Assembly (NCBI RefSeq): GCF_000380965.1
Contig: NZ_KB905552.1
Span: forward strand, 88,880-152,879
From: Paenibacillus ginsengihumi DSM 21568
GTDB lineage: Bacteria; Bacillota; Bacilli; Paenibacillales; NBRC-103111
Direction: 5' to 3'
DNA length: 64,000 nt
Shown: positions 44,202 through 52,839 of the stretch, one piece after another
How positions within the stretch are numbered: the stretch's first letter is position 1
Layout: every line of letters starts with the position of its first letter
Notes under the pieces: model-generated
Databases searched by the model: none
Seen by the model: the letters and a program-made list of their open reading frames with translations, nothing else
Told to the model about the DNA's origin: nothing
Made by a program: the position numbers and the translations under genes

Positions 44202-46007
44202 GTGCACATGCACGCCGGACATTTTAACGGATCTCTTGTTCTATTATCGGTGTTCGCCGCAGTCGTATCTTCCTATATGTCGCTCGATCTGGAGCGGCGT
44301 TCCATCAAGATTCGGCACACCCTGAGGTCCGCCGTTATAAGGCACAGCGGTTCGGCGATCTTGGGAATCGGCATATGGATTGTGCATTACATCGGAATGC
44401 TGGCTTATCATCCGTCTGCTCCTATACAGGATCAACTTCCGACGATGCTGTTGTCCATTGCATTCGCGGTGGCAGGATCGTTCGCCGCCGCAGCCTTGGC
44501 CGGATCAAGAAGCCCGTACCGCTTCGTATGGTCGGGCGTATGCCTGGGTGTTGGCATCCATGCCATGCATTATACCAGTATGGAGGCGATAAAAGGCGAC
44601 TACGAGGTGCATTACCACCCCTTCCTGTTGACCGCTTCCGTACTGGCGGCGATGATCGTTTCCTTGGGCTCCATGTACAAAATATTTCAGATTCGCAATT
44701 TGGCGCGCCCTGCCGAATTCGGTTGGAGGCTGAAGCATGCGGCATGGCTCGGAGCTGCTGTCGCTGCGATGAACTACACCGGTGTGCTTGCCGCCACCTT
44801 CGTCCCTTTGGACGAGATGTTGTCCGGCGAGATGGCAAGCCTGTCCCACACCTATGCGCAGCTCTCTTCCGGCGGGCCGCCCTATTGGGCCGCAGGCGCC
44901 TTGCTGCTGATCGCAGGCTTTATGATGCTCGGCATCTATCTGGATCGCTGTCTCGCCTACGAAACGTCGGGGCTGCCGCCGCATCATGCCGCCGCCCTGT
45001 TCGAGCAAAATCCCGACGGGGTGCTCTCGCTTGACTTGAACGGGCGGATTGTCGGCTCGAATCCGGCGGCCGAGAAGCTGACGGGCCTGACCAAGGATGC
45101 GCTGATGGGACTAAGCGGCCGCTCGCTTGCCGCCGATATCGGAGGCGGGCCGTTCGACCAATGGCCAGGGCAGGCCAGGCAGGAGCCGCCTCTTCCTTTC
45201 AGCGGCGTCCCTCCGGGAGTGGCCGCGGGGGCGGCGGATCTGCAGGTGACGGCATTCTCCTTTCGGCTGGGCCGCCGCATTCGAGGCGCGTTCGCCGTGC
45301 TGCGGGATATCTCGGAGCAGCAGCGCGAGGAGGCGAGGCTGAGAAAGGCCGACAAGCTGTCCATGGCCGGTCGGCTGGCCGCCAGCGTGGCCCATGAGAT
45401 TCGCAACCCGCTCACCACCGTCGTTGGCATGGTGAAGCTTATCCAGCGGGGAAGGGCGAGAGAAGAATATTTCGAGCTGATTTTCGCGGAAATCCGGGCG
45501 ATCGAGACGATCGTGGCCGACTTCCTGCTGCTGTCCGAGATGCACCGTCACGATTGGGAGCATTGTTCCCTGGCCTCCCTGCTGCAAGGCGTCCTCGAAC
45601 GGGTAAGGGAGCAGGCGGAGGCGGCGGGAATCCGCATGAATATGAACAACGGGGCGACTTCGGCCCTCGTCCGGTGCCAAGCGGCCAAACTGAAGCAAGC
45701 GCTGTATCATTTGCTGAAAAATACGATCGAATCGATGAATGATGGGGGGGACATCGTGATCAGCTTGTACTCCACAGCTTCGCATGACGTGATGGTACGC
45801 ATCTCGGACCCTGCCGGAAAGGCGCCGCCCGAGTGGCACGCTTCGCTCGGAGAACCGTTCTACAGCACGAAGTCAAGAGGGACCGGGATCGGTCTGATGA
45901 TCAGCTATCACATCATTCTCGAGCATGAAGGGCGGGTGGAACTGCGCAGCGGCACAGCGGACGGGAATGTGATCGAGGTGACGCTGCCGCTCGCCGGCAT
46001 TTCGTGA
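44202..46007 (+). CDS. MHYT-PAS sensor histidine kinase
   Basis: 601 residues, GTG 44202 (ATG 44208 also possible). The N-terminal membrane domain of seven helices contains the MHYT repeats HYIGM, AMHYTSMEA and AMNYTGV, proposed to bind copper and sense oxygen, CO or NO. A PAS domain follows (about 265-375; LFEQNPDGVLSLDLNGRIVGSNPAAEKLTG). The kinase core has the H-box VAHEIRNPLTTVVGMVKLI (phospho-His about 401), N-box LLKNTIESMNDGG and the G-box STKSRGTGIGLMIS. No response regulator gene is adjacent, so the partner must lie elsewhere, as with Kin-type sporulation kinases. Confidence 0.94.
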   Translation: MHMHAGHFNGSLVLLSVFAAVVSSYMSLDLERRSIKIRHTLRSAVIRHSGSAILGIGIWIVHYIGMLAYHPSAPIQDQLPTMLLSIAFAVAGSFAAAALAGSRSPYRFVWSGVCLGVGIHAMHYTSMEAIKGDYEVHYHPFLLTASVLAAMIVSLGSMYKIFQIRNLARPAEFGWRLKHAAWLGAAVAAMNYTGVLAATFVPLDEMLSGEMASLSHTYAQLSSGGPPYWAAGALLLIAGFMMLGIYLDRCLAYETSGLPPHHAAALFEQNPDGVLSLDLNGRIVGSNPAAEKLTGLTKDALMGLSGRSLAADIGGGPFDQWPGQARQEPPLPFSGVPPGVAAGAADLQVTAFSFRLGRRIRGAFAVLRDISEQQREEARLRKADKLSMAGRLAASVAHEIRNPLTTVVGMVKLIQRGRAREEYFELIFAEIRAIETIVADFLLLSEMHRHDWEHCSLASLLQGVLERVREQAEAAGIRMNMNNGATSALVRCQAAKLKQALYHLLKNTIESMNDGGDIVISLYSTASHDVMVRISDPAGKAPPEWHASLGEPFYSTKSRGTGIGLMISYHIILEHEGRVELRSGTADGNVIEVTLPLAGIS

Positions 46008-46043
46008 CAGCTCTTCTTCCGGCCGAGCCGTATTCGACCTGGG

Positions 46044-46066
46044 GGCGCCGCTGTCGGCGCCTTTAG
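46044..46066 (+). terminator. Terminator between the MHYT kinase and corA
   Basis: Perfect GGCGCCG-CTGT-CGGCGCC hairpin (46044-46061), overlapping the region just past the corA stop; T run short. Confidence 0.7.
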
Positions 46067-47013
46067 TCAAACCATCCTTTGCGGTAGAACCAATAAAACA
46101 TTCCCAGGCCGACCGCGGCCATCAGGCACAGCACCAGACCGTAGCCGTACCGCCATTCGAGCTCGGGCATGTGCGTAAAGTTCATGCCGTAGATGCCGGC
46201 GACAAAGGTCAATGGCATGAAGATGGTCGTAATGACCGTGAGCGTCTTCATGATCCGGTTCATCCGGTTGGAGTTGAGCGACATATAGCTGTCCCGGATG
46301 TCCGCGGTAATATCGCGGTTTTGCTCGATCATATCGGACAGCTTCCACAAATGGTCGTGAATGTCCTGAAAATATATGGCGTGCTCCTCCATCCCGGCGA
46401 TGCGCTGCGAGTTCACGATCCGGTACAGCAGATCGCGCATCGGTACGACGATGCGCCGGAGCTTCAGGAGCCGCGAGCGGATTTCGAACAAGCGGGTTAG
46501 CAGGTTTTCCGAGTCGTCGTCCCCGTCCTCATGCTCCAGCTCGCCGATCTCATCCTCCAGGGCGTAGACGGATGGGAAATATTGATCCACGAGCTTGTCC
46601 ATGATCTGGTGCGCGCACGTCAGCGGGCCGCTCTGCGGGGGATTGTCCATCGCGGTCATTTTGTCCCAGGCATCATCGATTTCCTGAAGCTGTTGCAAAT
46701 GAAAGCTGACCACAAAATCGGGGCCGACGAACAGATCGACCTCCAGCCCTTCCAGCGTCGACGGATGGATGGCGTGCAGGACGAAAAAATGAACGTCGCC
46801 GTAGTGGTCCAGCTTGGCCCGCTGGGATAAATGCAGGCAGTCCTCGATGGCGAGCGGATGGAAGCGAAAATGCGACGCCAGCAGCGCCGTCTCTTCCTCC
46901 GCAGGCCGGTCCAGATCGACCCAGTACCAGCGAATGTCGGGTTCGGACAGCCGCTCAAGCGGCACATTTCTCAAGAGCTCTCCGGCTGTAGTCACGGCAA
47001 GCGCGCGGATCAT
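46063..47013 (-). CDS. corA: CorA-family divalent cation transporter
   Basis: 316 residues, ATG at 47011-47013 with AAGGAGT upstream. The large N-terminal cytoplasmic funnel is highly charged (EIGELEHEDGDDDSENLL, ALEDEIGELE). Two C-terminal membrane helices (about 255-277 and 288-310) flank the selectivity motif GIYGMNF. Pentameric CorA carries Mg2+, Co2+ or Ni2+ into the cell. No M-box or other riboswitch was seen upstream. Confidence 0.94.
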   Translation of the reverse strand: MIRALAVTTAGELLRNVPLERLSEPDIRWYWVDLDRPAEEETALLASHFRFHPLAIEDCLHLSQRAKLDHYGDVHFFVLHAIHPSTLEGLEVDLFVGPDFVVSFHLQQLQEIDDAWDKMTAMDNPPQSGPLTCAHQIMDKLVDQYFPSVYALEDEIGELEHEDGDDDSENLLTRLFEIRSRLLKLRRIVVPMRDLLYRIVNSQRIAGMEEHAIYFQDIHDHLWKLSDMIEQNRDITADIRDSYMSLNSNRMNRIMKTLTVITTIFMPLTFVAGIYGMNFTHMPELEWRYGYGLVLCLMAAVGLGMFYWFYRKGWFD

Positions 47014-47097
47014 AGAACAGACTCCTTTTTTGCAGCGGATATTGAGAACGTTCGGGCAATATCAAGAGCTTCGATCATAGCATATGGAATCTTCATC

Positions 47098-47144
47098 TAA
47101 AAAAAACGAGCCGTCTCCCGCCGGAAAGCTCGGGAGAAGCGGCT
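47098..47144 (-). terminator. Terminator of the HMGL-type aldolase gene
   Basis: AGCCGTCTCCCG (47109-47120) pairs with CGGGAGAAGCGGCT (47131-47144); on the minus strand the stem is followed by a run of T (complement of 47099-47106). Confidence 0.8.
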
Positions 47145-47212
47145 GCGCTTGATGGGTTCGTATGGAGCTAACGTCTTAGTCTTGGGCGCTAATGCGCAGG
47201 CAGGTGCCTGGT

Positions 47213-48172
47213 TTAGTCCGCCTGCCCCGCAGGCATCGCTTCCGGCGAAGTCAGCTGATCGTAGAAATCGACGAATTGGTTGCGTTTGTCGCTGGCCAAC
47301 AGGGCCATCGCCGAGCGCGGATGCTCATTGAGCACGCCTGCGATCATGTAAGGAATCAGGTAACCCCATTCCCACTTCTCGCGCATGGAGATCATATGCT
47401 TCTCGATCAGCTCGATGACCGGGCGAACGTTGTACCGGGAATTTTTCAGGTGGCTGACCAGCAGCTCTGTCGGGCAGTTGCCGGCGGCGCGTCCCATTCC
47501 GTACACCGAGGCGTCGAGGAACTGAACGCCCTTTAGCGCTCCCGTCAGCGTATTGGCGAAAGCCATCTGCATGTTGTTATGCATATGAACGCCCAGCTTC
47601 TTCTCGGGAAGCTGTCGCTGGAACTTGGCGACCAGGTAGTCGATGTCCTGCGGAGTCATGCTTCCGTAGGAATCGACGATATACACGACGTCGACAGGGC
47701 ATTTGGCAATTTCGGCGAACGCTTCGTTCAGATCGTTCTCCATCACATGCGACAGCGCCATAATATTGATCGACGTCTCGTAGCCGAAGCTGTGGAATTT
47801 GTTGATCAGATCGATTGCCTTATCGACATCCTTGATATAGCAGGCGACGCGAATCAGGTCAAGCTGGCTCTGTTCCCGGGGCAAAATGTCGTTCTCGTCG
47901 ACGCGCCCGATATCGACTAGAGCGGACAGCTTCGTCTCGGTTTTGCGAGAGATGACTTCCTTCAGGAAATCCTCATTCAAGAAACGCCAAGGACCGGAGT
48001 CGCCTCCTTTCAGCAGCTTGGCCGAGTTCTTGTAGCCGATCTCCATATATGAAACACCGGCTTCGCTTAGGCCGTAGTACATATCTTTGACCATCTGGAC
48101 GCTGAAGTCCCAGTTGTTGACCAGCCCGCCGTCGCGGATGGTGCAATCCAAAATATGATGATCCTGCGTCAT
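47213..48172 (-). CDS. HMGL-like aldolase/pyruvate carboxyltransferase (4-hydroxy-2-oxovalerate aldolase type)
   Basis: 319 residues, ATG at 48170-48172 with GGAGAGGAGAA upstream. TIM-barrel DRE-TIM family: the substrate and metal motif CTIRDGGLVNNWDF (about 9-22; the usual DGLRD appears as RDGGL), YMEIGYKNS, VDVVYIVDSYGSM, and the metal His pair in GVHMHNNMQMA. Relatives are DmpG-type aldolases and NikB/ BlsG-like domains in biosynthetic clusters. No acetaldehyde dehydrogenase or hydratase gene is adjacent, so the pathway is unclear. The gene stands alone. Confidence 0.85.
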   Translation of the reverse strand: MTQDHHILDCTIRDGGLVNNWDFSVQMVKDMYYGLSEAGVSYMEIGYKNSAKLLKGGDSGPWRFLNEDFLKEVISRKTETKLSALVDIGRVDENDILPREQSQLDLIRVACYIKDVDKAIDLINKFHSFGYETSINIMALSHVMENDLNEAFAEIAKCPVDVVYIVDSYGSMTPQDIDYLVAKFQRQLPEKKLGVHMHNNMQMAFANTLTGALKGVQFLDASVYGMGRAAGNCPTELLVSHLKNSRYNVRPVIELIEKHMISMREKWEWGYLIPYMIAGVLNEHPRSAMALLASDKRNQFVDFYDQLTSPEAMPAGQAD

Positions 48173-48826
48173 CGTCTTCTCCTCTCCTACTCGCCGTCCC
48201 GGCCTTCTGAAGTACAGCCGTGTGACGGAAATGCTTTCGTGCTTTTAGGCTTTCAAGCAATAAAGGGCGCACTTAGTATAAGATAAATAATGTCATAAAC
48301 AAATGGTCTTGTCAATCCTTGTTCAGGCCCATGTTATTGTTCTGTGATAATGTCATGGCCTGGTTCAGGCTCATTCTGTCATTATGCGATGGTGCGAGTA
48401 CAGGCTCATTCCTTTCGGAAAGCAGGCGTCGGTTGCGGCGGCTCATATGCAGGTAAGCGTTGAGGCTTGTCCGGCGGCTTCCGTGGCAGTGTTTAACGCT
48501 GCAACCGATTTACGCTTATAAATATTAGCTCTATGAATAGTTGCGGCTATTAACGGTTGTGTCCTGCGAAGTGTGTCCGTCCGTCCAACGCGCGGTTGGC
48601 CGAATACGGCGGAGATGTGAGATGCCATTGGGGGAGGTACGGTTTGTGTGAAGAATAGGAGGGCTTGGGCTTGCGATGGAGCGCCGTCGCTGAGGCAGCC
48701 GGTTCCGCTGCGCGGCTTGGACTGGCCGACCCGGAGCGCCCCGGGCCGATGGACCCGCAGGCTGAGGATCTATCGGCCTGCGGCAAACCGTCTCGACCCG
48801 CGGGTTCCGGGCGTTCGCTTGACGCA
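48173..48826. other. 650 bp intergenic region without a supported gene
   Basis: Near 48310-48420 the word CAGGCYCATT occurs three times (about 48327, 48366, 48402), with GTTATTGTTCTGTGATAATG between. A GTG at 48648 follows GGGGGAGG and opens a 128-codon frame that runs antisense into the DUF4870 gene; its first ~60 residues are Arg/Pro-rich and unlike known proteins, so it is not called. Confidence 0.4.
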
Positions 48827-49183
48827 TTACGGCAAGGGGAGGATTTTGATCGAGCCAATAATTGGCAACGGTTTCATCAGGCCACTCGTCGCGTTCAATA
48901 TCCCGATGATGACCAGCACCAGCAGTCCCAGGTTGATCAGCGAGAGCAGAAACGCTCCGACGATCGGAATCCAGCCGAGCACGATGTTGGCGGCAATGGC
49001 CGCAAGCAGCAGCGTCAACGCTTGGTTGGCGTGAAACATGGCGAAGCGGGACTGTTTGGCGGCCAGCAGAGGAAGGAAAAATAAGAGATAGCTGACGGCG
49101 GCAATCCACCGGTTGGCTTGTACGTCAGCCGGGTCTGCGCCGAAGGCGGCTTCCTCCTGCGGTTCGGGCGGCAGGCCGGACAT
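48827..49183 (-). CDS. DUF4870-like small membrane protein
   Basis: 118 residues from the ATG at 49181-49183, preceded by GGGAGGTG. A hydrophilic N terminus rich in Glu/Pro (about 1-25) is followed by three membrane helices: AAVSYLLFFLPLLA, FHANQALTLLLAAIAANIVLGWI and LLSLINLGLLVLVIIGILNA. The FAMFHANQALTL motif is the DUF4870/Tic20-like signature (FHxxQAL). Function unknown. No C-terminal soluble domain. Confidence 0.8.
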   Translation of the reverse strand: MSGLPPEPQEEAAFGADPADVQANRWIAAVSYLLFFLPLLAAKQSRFAMFHANQALTLLLAAIAANIVLGWIPIVGAFLLSLINLGLLVLVIIGILNATSGLMKPLPIIGSIKILPLP

Positions 49184-49600
49184 GGCAAGCACCTCCCTTC
49201 CATTTTCCTGTACGGCGTCGACTGAAGAGTTCTGATGATCGTTATCATACCTATGCTCGGGAGGAAGCAAGTATGCTGAAAAGTGAAGGTATCAGCATGG
49301 CCCTTGCTTCCTTGTTCCGCAGTCTGAAGCAGTAGGCCAGGGAGGTGCGGGCGATGGCTCAAGCTCTGCAGGCGGCGTTATTCGCTTCTGCTCGCTCATC
49401 CCGCCGCGCTCTGGCTTGCGCTGCTTTGGCTCGGCGAACGAAGCTGGTATCGCCAGGCGCCGCCGGGACGCTAACTGGCGCCACCGTCCGTTCGGCGGCC
49501 AGCCTCGGCCTGGATTACGCTGCTGAAGGAATAATCTGTCTGCCGCAAGGGGAAGATATATGCGATCGATTAACCGCAGGACGAGAAGGGACGAATCCAT
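49184..49600. other. Intergenic region with gene remnant-like frames
   Basis: About 415 bp with no supported gene. One plus-strand frame ending at about 49461 contains LLLAHPAALWLALLWLGERSWYRQ, a membrane-helix-like stretch without a start codon, which could be the end of a decayed membrane-protein gene. Confidence 0.35.
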
Positions 49601-50023
49601 GTGAGCAGTTCACCGATCTTTTTTCAGTTCGATTCTCAAGAAACGGCCGCCCTGGCCCAAGATACATTGGCAGAGCTCGGATACAAGGCAGGCCGGCATT
49701 CGGAGACGGGGAAGCCGGTGCTTCATGTCATTGTAGACCGGGGAGATTTGACGTCGGCGCTGGAAATTGCCCAATCTTTCGGAGGGAAGCTGCTTGAGCG
49801 CGAGGGAGCCTTGGATGCGAGCCGGACGTTCGATATGGCTTACGACATGGAAGGCATGATTCCGATTCCCGCTCATTTGGTGAATGAAGATTGGGACGAA
49901 ACGTATGTCGACGTATCCGCCTCGGCTTTTGTCAACAAGTCAAGCGGAGCTTACAATGACGAAGGCGAGTTCGATCCGTCGGGCGACGATTACGACCATT
50001 TCGACGCAGGCGTTCATATGTAG
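49601..50023 (+). CDS. Conserved acidic protein of unknown function
   Basis: 140 residues, GTG start 49601 with AAGGGA eleven bases upstream. The first ~70 residues alternate strands and helices in an ACT/ferredoxin-like pattern (PIFFQFDSQETAALAQDTLAELGYKAG, VLHVIVDRGDLTSALEIAQSFGG); the rest is acidic and disordered (NEDWDETYVDVSASAF, YNDEGEFDPSGDDYDHFDAGVHM). I do not recognise a named family. The terminator directly downstream supports an independent gene. Confidence 0.7.
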   Translation: MSSSPIFFQFDSQETAALAQDTLAELGYKAGRHSETGKPVLHVIVDRGDLTSALEIAQSFGGKLLEREGALDASRTFDMAYDMEGMIPIPAHLVNEDWDETYVDVSASAFVNKSSGAYNDEGEFDPSGDDYDHFDAGVHM

Positions 50024-50064
50024 CAGAAGCTGCTTTCGGCCAGGCAGGGCGAAAGCGAATGGCG

Positions 50065-50109
50065 GCGGCAGCGGCAACCGGATCGGCCGGGGGCTGCTGC
50101 CGCTGTTTT
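50065..50109 (+). terminator. Terminator after the acidic-protein gene
   Basis: GCGGCAGC (50065-50072) pairs with GCTGCCGC (50096-50103), followed by TGTTTTAT. Confidence 0.7.
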
Positions 50110-50279
50110 ATGCGGTGCGGGGGACGAAAGCTTTTGACCGGTAAAACAAAGTTGCCCGCCCCCTAATTTTATTAGCGGGGAGAAAACTGTTTCTCTAGAC
50201 CCACACGGATGTCGTTTGTTATGATGGGTTGGACTTCAATGACGGAACGTCGATCGCTGCAGTATGGAGGGGAACGGAA

Positions 50280-51188
50280 GTGGAGACGTACGATCGGTTG
50301 CGGGAGGGCGAGAAGGGCGCCTGGGTCAGCATTGCCGCCTATATCTTGCTTTCCGCTATCAAAATCGCCATCGGGCTATGGACAGCTTCGAAGGCGCTCA
50401 CCGCCGACGGCGTAAATAATACAACGGACATCATCGTATCGGTGGCCGTTCTGGTCGGGCTGCGCATTGCGCGGAAGCCGCCGGATACGGATCATCCTTA
50501 CGGTCATATGCGGGCCGAGACGATCGCCTCGATGGTCGCCTCGTTCATTATGTTTGCTGCGGGACTGCAGGTGATCATCCAGGCTGGGCAAACCTTCTGG
50601 GCCGAAGAAAGCGCGCCTGCTCCCGGCATGCTCGCTGCGTGGACGGCGCTGGGCGGCGGAGCTGTCATGTGGGCGGTCTACCGCTACAACCGGAAGCTGG
50701 CTGAACGCATCGGCAATCAGTCGCTGATGGCCGCCGCGCTCGACAACCGCTCGGACGCGCTGGTCGGCTTCGGCGCCGCGGCAGGCATCATCGGAGCGCG
50801 CCTCGGCTTTCCGTGGCTGGACCCGCTGGCCGCCGTCCTTGTAGGCGTCGTCATCTGCAAGACGGCCTGGGACATCTTCGCCGAATCGTCCCACGCCTTG
50901 ACCGACGGCTTCGACGAGAAGCGGCTGAAGGAGTTCCGCCGGACCGTGAAGGAAACGCCGGGCGTCAAGCGGCTGAAAGATATTAAGGCGCGGGTGCACG
51001 GAAGCAACGTGCTGCTGGACGTCGTCGTCGAGGTAAGCGCCGAACTCAGCGTAGAGCAGAGCCATAATATTAGCGACGAGATCGAGAGCCGGATGCGGGC
51101 GATGCATCGGATCGGCAACGTCCATGTGCACATCGAGCCGTACAGCGAGCCGCATCGCGTTATCCCGCAGCGCGATGGGCGGAGTTAG
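50280..51188 (+). CDS. Cation diffusion facilitator (CDF) transporter
   Basis: 302 residues from GTG 50280, chosen because GGAGGGG lies nine bases upstream; the open frame begins 17 codons earlier. Six membrane helices, with the metal site residues in LTADGVNNTTDIIVS and AALDNRSDALVGFGAA (the D/N-x-x-x-D pairs of helices 2 and 5) and DHPYGHMRAETIA. The cytoplasmic C-terminal domain (about 205-300) is ferredoxin-like (ARVHGSNVLLDVVVEVSAELSVEQSH, HVHIEPY). Asn and Asp replacing the usual His-Asp pairs point to the Mn/Fe-type CDF subgroup, as in MneP/MneS. Exports Mn2+ or similar by proton antiport. Confidence 0.9.
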   Translation: METYDRLREGEKGAWVSIAAYILLSAIKIAIGLWTASKALTADGVNNTTDIIVSVAVLVGLRIARKPPDTDHPYGHMRAETIASMVASFIMFAAGLQVIIQAGQTFWAEESAPAPGMLAAWTALGGGAVMWAVYRYNRKLAERIGNQSLMAAALDNRSDALVGFGAAAGIIGARLGFPWLDPLAAVLVGVVICKTAWDIFAESSHALTDGFDEKRLKEFRRTVKETPGVKRLKDIKARVHGSNVLLDVVVEVSAELSVEQSHNISDEIESRMRAMHRIGNVHVHIEPYSEPHRVIPQRDGRS

Positions 51189-51437
51189 GCGGCGCAAAGT
51201 CCGGCGGCTGCGGCAGATGCTGCGCTGCGGCGGCCCCCCAGTCGCCCGAGGCGATGATGGCCGCAAAGCTAACGACCGGGACCGCATAAACGGGCAGCCT
51301 CGGGGCAAATACTCCTTCAACTCCGCAAGCCTCTCTAGCGCTTTCAAACGATATTTCCGGTTCGGGCCTGACGTTGACGACGGAGGACGCGGCGCTTTTA
51401 GCATAGCAGGCGTTCAGCTTCGCTTCGCAAGCAAAAA

Positions 51438-51465
51438 CGCCCGGATGCATTGCCGCATCCGGGCG
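51438..51465 (-). terminator. Terminator of the DoxX gene
   Basis: Perfect 11 bp stem CGCCCGGATGC (51438-51448) and GCATCCGGGCG (51455-51465), followed on the minus strand by TTTTTG. Between 51189 and 51437 no gene is seen. Confidence 0.85.
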
Positions 51466-51497
51466 GTATATCGGGCTGGGAACCGCCCGTTTTGCTC

Positions 51498-52037
51498 TTA
51501 GATGTGGGCCGGCGTATTGGCGCCGTCGAGCGTGCCGGTATTGCCGCCTCGTCTTGCTTTGCCGAACATTTTGCGCAGCAGCGGAAGCAGATAGTAGTCG
51601 ATACCGAACTTGCCTGCGTTAGTGCCGGCGACCAAGATGATGAAACCGATCAGCACCAGCCAAGGGTTAGTGCTTACCGTACCGGCGAACAGGAACATGA
51701 AGTTCATCATGAGCCCGAAGAATGCAGCCGCGACGGTCAAGCCCCCCAAGATGAGTCCGAGACCGACCAGGAACTCGCCTACCGGAATCAGGAAGTTAAT
51801 CAGCTTGACGTTCGGCAGCGCGAACCGTTCCAGGAAAGCCGTATAGATCGGATATACCGCAGCTCCTGTCGCTTTATCGGCTACCGGGTTGGCGACGGCG
51901 TTTTTCAGGAAGCCTGTCGCATCGAAGCCCCCGGTGAGCTTGTGCCATCCGGCGGTCATCCACTCCCACCCGATATATAACCGGAGAAGCAGGATGAACC
52001 CGGCAGCAAATACGTTTTCTCTTAAAAATTTCATCAT
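51498..52037 (-). CDS. DoxX-family membrane protein
   Basis: 179 residues, ATG at 52035-52037 with GGAGATG upstream. Four membrane helices with the DoxX pattern FILLLRLYIGWEWMTAGWHKLTGGFDATGFL, then LINFLIPVGEFLVGLGLILGG and STNPWLVLIGFIILVAG. DoxX proteins partner thiol or quinone redox enzymes in the membrane (for example CatD-CatE or MRC complexes). The C-terminal tail is hydrophilic (KMFGKARRGGNTGTLDG). The upstream region carries two Rex/FNR-like dyads, so expression is probably tied to redox state. Confidence 0.9.
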   Translation of the reverse strand: MMKFLRENVFAAGFILLLRLYIGWEWMTAGWHKLTGGFDATGFLKNAVANPVADKATGAAVYPIYTAFLERFALPNVKLINFLIPVGEFLVGLGLILGGLTVAAAFFGLMMNFMFLFAGTVSTNPWLVLIGFIILVAGTNAGKFGIDYYLLPLLRKMFGKARRGGNTGTLDGANTPAHI

Positions 52038-52103
52038 GGCGGAACATCTCCTTATGCTAAGTTATAGAAATTGCGGGTTAACAAAAATTGTAAGTTGTCA
52101 ATT

Positions 52104-52121
52104 TAGTGAAAATTTTCACAA
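52104..52121 (-). promoter_or_regulatory. Rex-type operator upstream of doxX
   Basis: TAGTGAAAATTTTCACAA matches the Rex consensus TTGTGAA-N4-TTCACAA at all but one position; its core GTGAAAATTTTCAC is a perfect dyad. It lies 67 bp before the DoxX start codon, where an NADH-sensing repressor would act. Confidence 0.6.
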
Positions 52122-52349
52122 AGTAGTGAACAAAAATAGACAATTTTGAAAGCGGGAGATTGCGGTGCCGGATCGGTAAGACCATCGTTGGTTCATCATA
52201 CGGATCACCTCCGTGTGCTTGTTCGAACCGGCGCTGGCGCTGGTTCGCTCGTATCGGCTAAGCGAGAGGAGCTTCGACAGCTGCCAGCTGCGGCTCGCGG
52301 ATTCGCTTTTCCTTACACCTTTACTATAGCATATCCGGCCTTCAAAGTA

Positions 52350-52365
52350 TGTGAAAAAAATCACA
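52350..52365. promoter_or_regulatory. FNR/Rex-like dyad
   Basis: TGTGAAAAAAATCACA fits TGTGA-N6-TCACA exactly (FNR/CRP form) and is also compatible with Rex. An additional half site TTGTGAA follows at about 52369. Between this and the DoxX gene no gene is certain. Confidence 0.5.
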
Positions 52366-52427
52366 TAATTGTGAACGCTTTTTGAATGTTGGAGAAAGTT
52401 GAACTTCACTGAAAGTGTTAAATCGAC

Positions 52428-52500
52428 GCGCGGCTTTCTGTATCAAGAAAAACAACCGTTAAAGCGCGGTTTGCGGCCAGGTACGAAAGCAGCTGAGGCT
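52428..52500. repeat. GCGAAGTGCGAC repeat (family 2), diverged copy
   Basis: GCGCGGCTTTCTGTATCAAG, AAAAACAACCGTTAAAGCGC and GGTTTGCGG follow the order of the copy at 63566-63620 with many differences. Confidence 0.55.
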
Positions 52501-52547
52501 TAATCGGGATCAAGCAAGGCGCAGCATTGTCGGGGATGGGGGAGAAG

Positions 52548-52750
52548 GCAAATGTCGCATTCTGTACAACAAAAACAGGGCAATAACCCGCGCCTGTGGC
52601 TCAATGTTGCAGAAAGTGCAACATTTCGGGCGATGCGCCTCGATTTGAAGCCCATCTCGCCCAAATTGTTGCACGAAATACAACATTCCCCTGCCCTTGC
52701 GCGAAAGCTATGGAAAATGTTGCATTTTTCGCAGGGTTCGTCGCCTCATG
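52548..52750. repeat. ~203 bp dispersed element with TTGTATTTTG-type dyads, copy 2
   Basis: Matches 6387-6590 across its length, including CTCAATGTTGCAGAAAGTGC, CCAAATTGTTGCACG, ACAACATTCCC and TTTTCGCAGG near the end. The perfect dyad ATGTTGCA-GAAAG-TGCAACAT is kept at 52604-52624. Confidence 0.8.
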
Positions 52751-52839
52751 TCACGCATACGCCACTTCGGTAATGGATATTCGCCGGCCGCTGGCCCCTG
52801 TTCCCAGATGAATGAACACAGCCAGACGCAGCAGTCGGC

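Noticed and set aside
48648..49034. Plus-strand 128-codon frame after GGGGGAGG
   Set aside because: Most of it is antisense to the DUF4870 membrane gene and the unique part is Arg/Pro-rich without family features; kept only as a note in the intergenic entry.
51160..51450. Minus-strand 96-codon frame between the CDF and DoxX genes
   Set aside because: It overlaps the CDF gene's 3' end, passes through the DoxX terminator hairpin and lacks a ribosome-binding site.
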